A DNA stretch of 64,000 nucleotides, from NCBI RefSeq assembly GCF_028453695.1, contig NC_135773.1, positions 11,284,001 through 11,348,000 on the forward strand, read 5' to 3'. Source of the DNA: Augochlora pura. Lineage: Eukaryota > Arthropoda > Insecta > Hymenoptera > Halictidae. The position numbers were made by a program, and so were the translations under genes. Of the stretch, positions 52,701 through 64,000 are shown piece by piece (within the stretch, counting starts at the first letter, position 1; each line of letters starts with the position of its first letter). Under the pieces are notes generated by a model, which saw only the letters and a list, made by a program, of their open reading frames with translations, did no database searches and was not told where the DNA came from.

Positions 52701-55700
52701 ATTGCACTCATGACTAGAATAATTAGCAATTGAGTTTTGTCTTAATTATTTAATTGGTGAGTAATTTTTTGGCCGCTTCTCTTGCTGTTTTATGTTTCAC
52801 ACACTCGTTTCGATGACGAATATAAGAAATCCGCAGTCTCCATTGAATCGAATAATTTCCTCGGCTAGCAAACAATCACGATTTCATTACCGTAAATTTT
52901 ACGGGACGCAAACTGATTTTTAATGTGAATGGCGGAAGCGATGCGTGACACGAAATCATTTTAACTGCTTTCTTAAGCCAAGGTTCGCCCATAACAGTAT
53001 CGATAATGCAGCAGTTGCATGGTACTGCGGCGGCAGTTGGTCCGCGGAGCTTAACGAGCTACATTATTAACCGAACGTCGCTAGTCCATGTTTTGAAAAA
53101 GCCGTGGGACTCCGTCTATATTTCATTGGAAGCTGCGAGGCAAAAATCTGACCAGATAACAGCAAACACAATGCAATATGCAACGCGTGCAGAAAAGAAA
53201 AATGTTCCTCCATGATCTCCTAACAAAATACATTCCTACTTAGTTCTATTATCAAATGTTTATTAGCGATTTTTACACTGCGAAACTGAAGCAGATGCTT
53301 GTAGAAGATGGAATAAATATTTTATAGTTATCGAATGTGCGCAGATTTTGTGCGCGTTTTTTTCTGACAGAATCAGAAAAATGATAACTGACAAATAAAC
53401 GAGACCGAAATTCGCGAGATATCCCTTGAAACGATCGCGATTTTCACAGCTGACGATTGGGACCGCGAAGGCGCTAATTAAATGCGAAAATAAAATTGCA
53501 CAAGCTTATAATCACGGACTGTCTGGGGTGGTAAAAGCTTGCGCGGAGAAATGGCGGCGAAAGAAATTCATTAAAAGTGGTTGGGTCGTTACAGATAGCT
53601 CTGAAAGCGGGCCACCGCAGTGGTACGCTCGTTAATTCGACTTTACTGTGATCTCACGCGTACAGTTATAATTAATATCGCTCGCCTAAACGCCTCACAG
53701 TCTAGTATTTTGCTCGATTTCACTGGCCAAAATTATTTTTCTCACTTAACGTGTATAAAATTTACCTGCTAACCTATTTTCACTTAAAAAAATAATTATA
53801 AACGAATAGAAATTATTAATAAAGTATTCAAAATATGATTTTTATCATTTAATGCATTCAAACGCGACTATTTATCAATTTATTTACTTATTTTAACGTA
53901 GTGGAAATAATTTTTAAACGTTAAGAAGCAAATATTATTATTGTTTGCATTGTGTGAAGGCTATGTAAATTCAAACTGTCATGTAAAAGTAGCTAATAAC
54001 ATTTAGAAACAACTAAAAAATTATAACAAAATGTGAGATAATATTAAAAAGTATTAAGAACTAATACAATTTATTCGCAACCATCAAAAACTATTGCAAA
54101 GTATTAAGAATTATTGAATATGGTAAAAGAAACTAAAACAATTTTATACTTTGGGTTCGCTTACTTAATAAACCTTGTATAATAATATAATATACCACTT
54201 AATGAGTGTATAAAAAATTATATAAAAGATTACGCAAAATTTGAGAAACTGGATTTTGGTCAGCTAACATCTCGCGATTTTAAATTTGAAATGATGTTGT
54301 GAACGAATACATATAGATCTCGATTTTCCAGATTAAACTTTTGCTTCAATAAATTTTAAATTCGTTAAATTTTTCTTTAACTTTCTAACGGTGCTTCGTG
54401 AAAAACTGCTATCGAAAGAGCAGTGCCGGGATTAAAATTTCGGATCGTGCGACCGTCGAGAGGCTAGAACGGTTTTTGCGAGCATTTTTACAGTGCTGTT
54501 GGATGAGAAATGCGCACCAGTTAGGTACGTTCAAATAAATAATCGATATTCAACCCTTTTTGCAATTGGGACTCGTTGGGTCGTTGGTGAATCCACGATT
54601 TCACGTTCAAATAATAAACTGTGAAGAGAACGATTGCGTCATTTGCGAATTAAATTATCGATTTAAGGAGTCAAATGGAATCTTTCTATTATGTGCAGTA
54701 TGTATATTTTTATTATAAACACGATTAGATAATAATATTTTGCATGAGATTAGATCTTCTAAGTGATATAGTTTACAAAAACAATTAAAAATGTAGGACG
54801 CTATTGATCTTTTAAAACAAATGAGAATGGTCTTGTGCTGTTTAGCAACTATTTACAACTTTTGCCTTATAACATCTCTAAATCTGTTTTAAATCTGCTC
54901 AAAATGTGTAATAGCATAGCGGGGGCAGCATGTTTGGAAGGTCGCGAACCCCACGCTACCCCGAGCAGGCTGGGGGTGTCTGATAGGCAGATTTCCTCCG
55001 CGAGAAAAAAAAAGGTACCTTAAGTTAGGTCGATGCTATCATAGTGTCGACGACATGTCACCGACCATACGTAGGTGGTGATTGTCGATGATTTCAAAGT
55101 AACCCTTTCATAACAATGTTATCAAACAATGTCATCGGAATGCAATATCAGTGAAATCGTATCAATGAAAACATGATCGACGAAGTAATTTTTGGTGAAT
55201 TCAAGGTAACCCACACTATTCAGTACACAGTTTACGTTCAAGTATAACTAGCAACGAGAACGGCAACCGCTGTGACTGCCACTAACACTAATCGAGAATG
55301 CGCAATCTTTGATCTCCGTTGCATCTATCGCAAGCGTACCGAACTCTCGGTCGCGATATTATCATGGAAGTGACACAAGTTCCTGGGAGGATAAGGAACT
55401 TGAAATTGAGTTTGTAGTCCGTAGAAACTTGCGGCGAGCGGTAGGGGTGCAAGGGGATTCGAATTTGAAATGAATCTTTCGATAAAGGCGCACACCGACA
55501 TGAAACAATGCTGAGAAACTGCTAGGCGGCCGACCCAATGGTGATCGTCAATTAGGAATGACTTTCAAATATTTACCTAAACTGGCGTCGTAGGTGTTCA
55601 TGTATTCGCTGGTCATGAACTGCGAGACCAAAGCAGTTTTCCCGACGCCGGATTCACCGTGCATCACGACTCGGTATTTAGGTACGTCGTCGATATCGTC

Positions 55701-55785
55701 GCTCTCCGTGCTGTCCGCTGCAATCCCTTGACCACTGCAGCACGATCCGTCGAAAGGAGATCTTTCCCCTGACACGTTGCTGTTC
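46793..55785 (-). CDS. RGK-family (Rad/Gem/Kir/Rem) small GTPase, last four coding exons, N-terminus missing
   Basis: RGK proteins are Ras-like GTPases that restrain voltage-gated Ca2+ channels and modulate Rho-kinase signalling at the plasma membrane. Exons: 55577-55785, 49544-49635, 48137-48329, 46793-47073 (775 nt, about 257 aa, phases consistent). Visible: acidic linker TESDDIDDVPKYRVVMHG; P-loop GESGVGKTALVSQF; YDASLDDEFGEKTVSILLDG, where the usual G3 DxxG is replaced by the RGK-type DGEESE; NKSD in VIVVGNKSDLERCR; FIETSSG; a basic C-terminal extension (KKLKRQGSKRK); and the conserved terminal SKSCENLHVL, lacking a CaaX box as in all RGKs. The most 5' exon seen begins at an in-frame acceptor (CTTCCCATTCCAG|G). 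An ATG at 55802 would otherwise serve as start but lies within that acceptor tract. Upstream exons were not found. Fly Rgk1-Rgk3 are the relevant paralogues; which one is unresolved. Confidence 0.9.
47763..48008. mobile_element. TTAA-type MITE, ~246 bp, in RGK intron
   Basis: The left tip is AACCCCTTACACTGTAATAAC, and the right end is AATAGCGCAAGGGATTAA. The TTAA is intact only on the right. It is very similar over its whole length to the copy at 24145-24395 (shared GTGACGAACGTTTCGTGCA-like and GAATGAAAGTAAACGAGGAC blocks). It ends about 130 bases from the exon at 48137. Confidence 0.78.
48840..48900. repeat. Lone Tc1-like transposon tip
   Basis: CTGGTTGTGCCAATACTTTTTTGACC resembles the conserved end of Tc1-type elements (CAGTTGTGCCAATACTTTT class). 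No second end or transposase was found nearby. Confidence 0.4.
50580..50690. repeat. ATATT/ATTGT low-complexity microsatellite
   Basis: Imperfect pentanucleotide repeats (TATAT/ATTAT grading into TATTG) produce a long but meaningless plus-strand frame rich in Y, I and L. Confidence 0.85.
51532..52627 (+). mobile_element. Decayed mariner, 1096 bp, with rearranged interior
   Basis: The tips TTAGGTTGGTGCATATGAAA and the exact inverse at the right are flanked by TA. Inverted similarity runs about 80-90 bp (both arms carry AAAATATGCCC/GGGGCACATTTTGC-like blocks). Near the right end the plus strand encodes a transposase C-terminus: QFIDPKNQNFLKTDIYELN, a stop, then EKCIETNGAHFA, matching the LPSRWxKCIxxNGxYF class ending. 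The middle (about 51830-52160) is GC-rich and not mariner-like, and a second partial tip (TTAGGTTGATGCATATGAAT) starts near 52205, so another copy or fragment inserted here. It is non-functional. Confidence 0.85.
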
Positions 55786-58700
55786 CTGGAATGGGAAGTC
55801 ATTTAATACTGTAGAGTTGAAGAAAGTTATGGCACTCGACTGAGCTGAGTCAGAGATTTTAAGACTTAGTTTTGAAATCTAGTGATTCAATTGCGAAATT
55901 TGTTCCATCTAATTTGTTTCATTTAATTTAAGAAAGACGTTCACTAGATAATCACATTATAATAACTGCCGTATGAAACACTTCTTAAACAGCGACGTGA
56001 ATAATTTTCGCGGCGTCTTATGATTTTGCAACAATAGGAACGTGATAACAGGTTTTCTGGCACAAACGACCGTGGAGAAATGTTCGACGAACACAGTCGA
56101 CCCGACCCGCGTTGCGACGCAGCGAACTTCCAACGCTATTCATTCATTAATCAACTTTCCAGCCACGCGCAACAGATTCTCCCGAACCGAACAATGTAGC
56201 TGCCGGTGCAACAGGTCCACGAGGAGACCGAAAAGCATCCAGGCCGAGTTCCGGCGCGCAGCACCGTCCCCAGTTACGCGAGGTTACGTTTAAACAACTT
56301 CGGAATTATTAACTATCCCATTCGCCCCGTGCGTTTCCCATCCGAGAAGAACAGAATCAGACTTCTATTCATCTGCACGCAGAAAACCACGTGCACGGAA
56401 TTACTCGGGTAAGTTACAGAATCGCGGCTGTCGCCATTTGTCGATGGAATAGCGGGGCAGCTTTATGGTATTCCGTTGCAGTACTGCGAGCCAGAAATAA
56501 AAGTTCCCGGTTGCATAGCTCTGTACAATGGGAACCGTGATCTGCAGTATGCGCCGAGTGATCTACTTTAAAACGTTTCGTCGAAACGCATGGTGACTCT
56601 CAGGTTTCGCAATCATTGGACTTGTTTCAAATAATTATTTGTCTAAGACAATTATCCGAATTCTTTTGGCCGTATATTTTATTCGAATAGTTCTTCACAT
56701 TCGAATGTATTAACACAAATGTTAAAAATTCTAAAATAGAGAGATTATTTCGATACGTATCGATGATAGATTTATCAAAAAAGTAACAAACTATTCGACG
56801 AAACATTTGAAAAGAGGAATATTTTATTGCCATGATACGAATCATGTTTTTATATCGATGGGTATTAATTTAGATGTAACCGTCTACTGCAGAAATGATT
56901 CCTTCAGTCTTGTTTAATATTTACCGATTCAAATGTTAAAATCGATGGTGTACGAGTAGGAGTAACACCGTGGGAATACTGGTTGACAAGCTGGAGTAAA
57001 TTACACGATTTCCAGCAGTGAAATAACCTGCGAGCAAAGAAGCTTATGCCGTTCACGTGGCGGAGATGTTATTTTCGACAGAACTTGTTAATAATGTCTT
57101 GCAAAGACCGGAGATGTCTCGTAAGTTTCAAATACCATTTGAGTACGTTTAAAGGTTTATAACGTTATACAAAAATATACAATTGGATTTAACAACAAAG
57201 TAATTCTACAGAAAAATCATTCGAACAACTTCCATGGTTAAAGTAAAAGATCAAATTCTGAAGAAATTCTCGGGAATGAAAACGTTCAAGACCGCCTTTT
57301 CCATGTGGAATAGGAACAAGTTGTTCCGTGAAAGTTTATTTAATTTTCTTGTTCATAACGAATGTATTTTATGCTGAATGCTTCGCGGCAGTGCAGAACA
57401 TACGTCTCGGGGATTGAGAAACAGATCGCATTTCCATTTTAACCGCATCATTCGACCTGGCAATACGATCGCGGGTTGCTCTTCTTTCTCACTTGTTTTC
57501 AGATCGAGTACCATATTGAGGGGTCGTTGGAACGAATACATATTTCTGACGTGCAGTACATTTTATGTCGCACCCTGAGGAGACCAAAGAAGCACGACGT
57601 CCTTGCTTTTTAATTCGTAATTAATGTCATTCCTTTACTCAGTATTTTGTAATTGTGCTGTAGTTTGAATTAAGATTTACATTGTGATTTAATTGAATGG
57701 AGATATGAATTACAAATTACATCGTGATTGTATTATAATTTTATTGAATTATAATGCTATTGAATTATAATACGTCGAGCAATTTAATCGTAATTCTTCA
57801 CAACTGTCTTCAATGCATCAATTTTTGTTGAAGGAACAATAATACGTAATATACAAAATTAAACTGAGTCACCAAAATTGATTAATTCTTTTTTAAAGTT
57901 TAGATACGTGTAACACGATAATATGTTTTAATTTTAAGTAAAAATCAAAAAACAAATAGCTTTTTTAGCTGAGAGTAGACGTACAACCGCAAAGTGTGAA
58001 TATTATTGCAAACGAAATTAGCACAGCCGGTGAGATTCCCGTAAAGCCCAAATGTGAGCCAAATGCCAACGATCTTACGTTTGACGCACATCGATTTAGG
58101 TTGCTGCGCTCACGGTCCCACTCGTATCGAATCATTCCAGCGATGGGTTCGCAACGTCCGTAAAATCAGTTTCCCCCAGAAAATTGAATATCCGAATCAG
58201 TGGTACATTACACGAAACATTGCGTAAATCCTCCCGAGAGAAGCAGGGTTCGCGGTTCGATTACCATAAAACCGCCGTCAAAAAGAGGGAGTCGAATGAA
58301 ACGAATCCTGGGGGCCGAGTTACGTTCGTATTTTCGATTCCGTCGCGACAATTTCCTCTACGATCGACACTCGACGGGTTTATCGATCGTCGACCAAAAT
58401 GACTAAACAAAATCACGCGAACGCGATGCCGGACGCAAAACGGACGCGCAGAAATGTGCTACGGGCGCTCGATGAGCTTGAGTTCCAAGAAAAAATGAAG
58501 GCGAGCCGGTGATCAGCTCGGCACGATCAAACGCGAATCTCAGCGTGAAACAAGGAAACCTTTTTCCACCCTTCGAGGGGCTACTTTACGATGTCTGCCG
58601 TGCGTAGGCTCGGGCTGTATCGGAGATTTTCAAGTTCCCGAGGTTAGTTCAAGGAAAACAAGTACCGTCGAGTTCCTCGGCAAACTTTGCTTTCTATCGG

Positions 58701-61700
58701 ATGAAACGTTGTTTGTGCTGCAAGAGACGCAGCTGAACAAAGATCGATTTTTATTGCATTCTTTTAAAGAATGATGCTTCTAAAATGCTATAGAGCATAT
58801 CTAAAATTTTCAAAGTTAATGAAATTAGAATTATTGTTAGTTTTAGAATAATTTCACTACCGCGGTCGAAATCAGGGGCGTCGTAACTCACAGAACTCTA
58901 GAAATTGCGATATCTTCAAGAATATTAAATAGCATCAAAACTACTCTCATGGTTGTGCAATTTACGTGTTTGTAAAAGCAATAAGATGTTCGAAGGAACA
59001 CCTAACAAAAAATAACTAAGAAAAGAAAAAGATTGTTGACTTGAAATAGAAGCATCTTGGAATTGGTCGCACTTTTTATACAATTTATGTCCAACGTTTT
59101 GTAATATTGTGTAATCAGCTGACGCATGCAAGTTGGAATGCAATATATGTCCCCAACAATGTTTTATTCTTGTAGTGACCGAACTGTAACTGCACACCTA
59201 TTTTAGAACATCCATACGTCCCTGCCTGCTGGTTGTTATAAACAAGCTCTGTGTAACACAACACGGTTCAACTTTAACGGTACTTGTAAAATAACGAAAG
59301 CACTGGTACAACGTTCGTCGCTTTTTATCTCTTTGGACCGAATTCCGCTTGCTGTATTAATTTAAGAAATTGGTGTACTAGCAATAGTTTGGTAAAAAAT
59401 AAATTCGCAGCGTAAAGTCTATCCCAGCCTGTTCGACACATCCGAATAAACATTCCAACGAAACTTCCACCGCGCTGTATTTAATTAATATTACACACGT
59501 GTTTCGGCAGAACATTTTGCTTTCAATATTGAAAAATCAAACATTTCGCTCAAATATTTGTCGGCAGTTATTTTTTTTTTTAGCGACCGCGCACCGAAAA
59601 ACTCGCCGACCAATCGATTAAAGCCAGCGACACGATGATAAAATAAATGCCGCAGTCGACGTTGCATAGAAATGCAAGTTCATAGCGGAATGAATTCATA
59701 AACAGCGCTTCTCGGTCAAAGAGCCGGTTGGAGTAATCATTGACGGCCCCGATGAAAAGCTAGCCGCGATGAAACGTATTTTACTCGAACGATTGCTATC
59801 GTCTGTGGAATTAAACCGGAGGCTGCTACATCGCCGGCCGATGGCAATATTTAAAATGTTAATGGCTCGGTCGGATGGAATAAACATATTTAAAGAGACG
59901 AATAAATCGGATTCGTAAATTCGTTACAAGAATAAATGTTATTGGTTCGGAATCTATTTGCTGGATATATATATATAATCTGCACCCACGCGATTCACGG
60001 TATCTTTGAACGCGAATAGATGCTACCGGTTCGATTAGACAACCGACAGGATGAATCATCAGACATGTCGATAACATCTCCTTCGAGGGATCGTAAGCCT
60101 CGTTACTTAGCCAACGTCTCTTGTTCCCCTAAACCAAACATGGCTAAGTCTGATAATGATCATAATTTATCTAAAACTGTAGCAATTAACCTCCACACGG
60201 TCCTTCGAATGAATATTCCCTCCTCTTGTTCTATTGACATCGATGCATTTCTTTAAAATCTGCATAAATGAAATATAATCTTTTGGGATAAAGTGTGTAA
60301 CAAAAATGGGTGACGTATTATCCTAACATTTTTTGTGCAACTATTTCCAAGAGGATATTTAAGAGTGAAAAATGAACAAAATATATCATTGACGTTGCTG
60401 TTTCGCAAATTTTAAATTAACTTTCAAACTTTTATTTTCTAAGAGCGAAGCATCCTCTGCAAGGGTAGTTTTTTCCTTTCGTCAAAAGAAATCGTATCAG
60501 AATCAGAAACTCTCAGGGACAGTCTACTTGCAGAAACGTATAAATAATTACAGCGGTATGAATTTAGTTCACGTTTTTACAGTTCGGTATCTGCGTGCGA
60601 CATTTTCCGGCCAAGAACAATGGTTGTGCATTCCTGCAGCTTGGCACGTGTGTGCACCAACCGCGCGGATGGCGCTCGGGGTGCCGAGTTATATATAAAT
60701 GGAGATCTCGACGAGAAAACGAAAAATCGGTGCAAATATTTACACCGTCTATTTGAAGAGACAGCGGAACCCATGGGCCAGGCAACTCATCTCCTCCGGA
60801 AACGGCGTAATAATTCAGATAATAGCTCAGAGATTACCGAACCCGATGACAACAAAGCCTTTTTACGATCCCTCGTGATCATTTCCCGTCAAGGAAACGG
60901 TAACGATCGCGTTTCACGCGAACGAAGCAAAAATGCTCCGACGGACTAAGCTTTTTCGGCGGTCCTGATTCTCTTTTTTCGATTCCCCGTTTCCTGGAAA
61001 AACCTGAGAGTCGACCGATCCTTCAACGTGACTAAAAAAGTCCAACGACGTGGATTCAGAATTTATTAAAAAATAAATTCGAAATCAGCGATGGTAATGC
61101 AGTTCAGCGTTTGATGAATCAACGTCTGTGCGCAGGTTATTTGTCGAATAAGTACTTCGGATTTCAATGAACTGTATCCGAGAATATCGCAGTCGACAAG
61201 CTCCGACCCAGCATCTTTCTATTGGCATATTGTGCACATTGAAAACGAAGCTTGTAAAGAAGCTGCGTACATGCAATAATAGATTCCATTTCCAAAGACT
61301 TCCACGGATACAACCAGGAATTATTACAATTTCCTTGCTGACGCGATTGAAATTTTGTCGAATGACTAGCATTATAAGAAACTGCACTTTTATCAATTAT
61401 AACAATTATAATTTCACTTTTATCAAGCTGTATTGATACAAAATGGTGTTTAAATATACAACGTTGTTCTTAGAGATAAAATTGTCTCAAGTGGTGGCAT
61501 TTAGCCGAAAATCAAGTACCAGTAATTTAAAAAAAATTTTTAAATACATATTTTCATTGCACCTTTTACGTTAAAACGAACTGTGTAGAAATTAATTTTC
61601 CATCTCTCATTTTCTTACTAAAAGAATTACTTTTTTTGTGAAAAAAGCTTTATTATCGAATTGAAAAATCCATGCACAAAGCACAGTACTAATTTTAGCT

Positions 61701-64000
61701 CGGTAACTTCACTTTTATTCGCGATATATTAATTTTGACATTAAACAACCGCAGATTAGTCTCGCACACCTTCGTGATGCCACCATGCCGATTCATAGAC
61801 GCTATACTCGAGTATACCGTACTCACGTGTACCACACACGAGTTATCTATCCTTCTCTAGTCTACAGTGTTGATGATATACTTCTAATACCTCTCGTGCG
61901 ATACGAGGCAGAATATCTAGCAGCTTCCTGCCCTCATTGCTCGTCAGAAATCATCGTAAACTTCTTGAGAGGAGTCACGTTAATCGACTTCCTCGCGGGC
62001 GAGCGTAAATTTCTAGTGGCTCCGCGTAAAAGGTTGATGAGAACCGGGACGACGAAAACCTTTCACGAAACCCGAGAAGCCGGCCTCCCTGCGTGTAACT
62101 TATTTTACCAAGCACGTCCCCTGCGGGAACGCTTTCGTCTGCCTAACTAACAATAAGTACCACAGGCCGAGCCGTGACTCTTTTTTGGAACCGTCCTCGC
62201 CGCGGTGTCACGTGCAAGCGCGAAGAACACGTCGTGGAATAAAAGGCTATAGAAAACGCGTCCATGGTACAATGTTGACGCTGTTCACGGTTATTTAAAA
62301 TCACAAAGAACAATTTTTTTAATAATGCTAACAAGCACCTGCGACACTAACTTTTTACTATTTCAGGTCATCTATTTTTATTGTAATATTATATATAATT
62401 TTATTGTAAATATATTCGAACGAATTAAATTTGACTAGCATGTTTAATTTAAAAGAGAGATGAAATATTATCCAGTGTAATAAATAGACCACGGATTTTA
62501 TTCATGTATGACAAATACGTACAAGTGCAATTTAAAAGAATAAATGGGCTTAAAGTCTCGTAGCGTATCAATGTGACAAACACGACTTATTAAAATTTGT
62601 TGAGTTAATTTTCGGCACCTATCGTGTTAAATAAATAAATAGTCAACGTCTCACAGGTTCATTCCTTCCAACAAACGCGAGAGTGCTATTTAATTCTCGA
62701 AGAGCCAGACCAAGTTTTCTAACTAAATCTGAGTTGGATTCTCAGACGGAAAGTCAACTTTAATAATTATTTTTGGGATTCGAAGTCATTCGTCACTCTT
62801 TCTCCGTATTTTTCCTGACTCTGCAACGCTTCAGCTCTGATTCACAAAAAGTTTAATCGTGCCGTCTAAATCGTATCAATGGTTCCACGATTTTCCCACA
62901 CATACGACAGAGAGGCTTGCCCACGCGCTTATCTCGTATCGTGTATGTTTTCGCGGTCGGGGGTAACTTCCGTCGGCAGCCTCAATTTCCCCACGAAATT
63001 GATGCGATGAGAATCACCTTGGGCGAGCTCGTTACGCCGCGTAGAAATAGCACAGCTTGACTCATCACTTTGTTATAACAAATATAAATAAAAGTACTAT
63101 TCTCGCGGCACAGCGGCTGGTAATCGTCTGGCAGACGATGTACAACTCCGTCTGCGAGTATCAGAACAATTGGTTTCGATAGAGCCGTGCTGTACAGCGA
63201 TGACAATTTTGGTACTGGACCAAGACTTTTCTCGCAGTAACGTAATTTAATCATTACTTTAAAAAATTTTCCAGTGACACGTTTCCTTCGTGTTGCGACT
63301 CGTTTAAACGAGCAGATTAATGTTATCTCACGCAATTTCGAAGACTCACATTGTGCCATCGAGCACAGAAATTCTTCAAAGACCAAACCTTATTTTAGAC
63401 GAGAGTTCCCAAAGGAGTGATACTTCCCTATAAATTATCAAGGTTCATTCGCGATTCTTCAAAGACGTACCAGCAATCAAAATGTAAATTATCGCTGGAC
63501 CGAAATTTCCGCGATTTTAATTAGAACATATTCGACAGTAGTTGACAGGTTGGTTCGATATTTATCGTCCGAAAAACAGTGGGGCCTTGGACGGTGGCCA
63601 CGAAAATCCGCTAATATTAGCGTTACTCATCGATTATTAGTCACGAACACCTCGGGAAAAGCTGTCTCAGCGATTACCGGCTGAGTCATTATCCAGCCCG
63701 GAAAATCAGCTATTAAATTTAGTGAGTACGGTCGCGGCAGGAGGTGGGAGCGGTCTCGAATCGAGACTCTCCGGACAAAAGGCTGTGCAGGAGAAGCGTG
63801 ACGAATCTGGCTGATTTTCAACGAGCTTTCCCACCATGATCGCCGGCCGAGATGACGGCTAACGGGGAACACTGCCAGAGCGTAAATCATTCGGCTGAAA
63901 ATCGAGTATAATTTGCGAGCGAAGTCGGGACCTTCGCCGTGATTTTTCTCATTGAAATTCTGCGAAAACGAACGGATGAAGGAATCGCAGTTTCCGGGCG
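55786..64000. other. Right-hand 8.2 kb: RGK 5' intron/upstream region, no gene recognised
   Basis: If the RGK exon at 55785 is internal, this region is part of its 5' intron or promoter. GC-richer patches (56040-56450, 58020-58700, 60600-61030, 61780-62260, 63400-64000) carry many overlapping frames of 60-130 codons, none with a family motif that I recognise. A plus-strand donor-like CTCGG|GTAAGT occurs near 56407. I looked for a minus-strand RGK exon ending in phase 2 and found none convincing. AT-rich imperfect repeats (ATTGAATTATAAT) lie at ~57690-57780. Confidence 0.45.

Larger units (their letters stand above)
49636..55576 (-). other. RGK gene intron (5.9 kb)
   Basis: It separates the P-loop exon from the switch-II exon; a TTTAG|GTAAAT donor and a TTGCAG acceptor match the codon phase. 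It contains a low-complexity tract (~50580-50690) and a mariner remnant (51532-52627). Frames at 50946-51332 (plus, 128 aa) and 53426-53635 (plus, 69 aa) have no recognisable product. I see no alternative exon with RGK similarity. Confidence 0.75.

Noticed and set aside
56042..56412. Two plus-strand frames ending at a GTAAGT donor-like site
   Set aside because: The donor match is good, but the peptides have no motif and no partner exon downstream was identified.
60020..60256. Plus-strand 78-codon frame
   Set aside because: No recognisable domain and no splice context.
63627..63890. 87-codon minus-strand frame considered as an upstream RGK exon
   Set aside because: No similarity to RGK N-termini and no phase-2 donor at its end.
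1..64000. Prokaryotic-type systems (CRISPR, phage, toxin-antitoxin, operons)
   Set aside because: The split genes, spliceosomal introns and insect transposons show this is eukaryotic DNA; no spaced direct-repeat array or operon structure is present.

Overview
The window is eukaryotic nuclear DNA from an insect. Genes are split into many short exons by GT-AG introns (two GC-AG), intergenic DNA is very AT-rich, and mariner-like and TTAA-flanked elements are scattered through introns and spacers. The mariner ends (TTAGGTTGG...) and the overall texture suggest an ant or bee, but that placement is inference. No prokaryotic features, CRISPR, phage or defence islands are present.

Four protein genes were reconstructed by joining exons by eye. 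All four lie on the minus strand. (1) 3217-12351: 5-oxoprolinase (OPLAH), complete, 21 exons, 1285 codons plus stop, with every splice phase consistent. (2) 13665-32286: fatty acid transport protein / very-long-chain acyl-CoA synthetase (FATP/SLC27 family), complete, 13 exons, 627 codons, with a 12.2 kb first intron. (3) 36846-38022: a VAMP4-type R-SNARE, 4 exons, about 128 aa, with an acidic di-leucine sorting signal; its 3' end is uncertain. (4) 46793-55785: an RGK-family (Rad/Gem/Kir) small GTPase, with the last four coding exons in the window and the N-terminus missing.

The rest is introns and spacers. They hold two decayed mariners (30683-31220 and 51532-52627), at least eight two-ended MITEs bounded by TTAA (three packed into 24.1-25.6 kb), an 846-bp element with TACAGGGTGTCCC-like ends, a 596-bp fold-back element in an OPLAH intron whose two arms carry mirror-image open frames, a perfect 45-bp-arm palindrome, a 79-bp hairpin and several low-complexity tracts. 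The four genes have no evident shared pathway; they are ordinary chromosomal neighbours acting in glutathione turnover, lipid uptake and activation, membrane fusion, and Ca-channel/cytoskeleton signalling respectively.

I found no convincing undescribed molecular system. The points most worth a second look are the fold-back with paired ORFs, the unexplained GC-rich island at 27.6-28.17 kb, the two GC-AG introns, the short SNARE membrane anchor, and a possible orphan first exon at 44781-44832.
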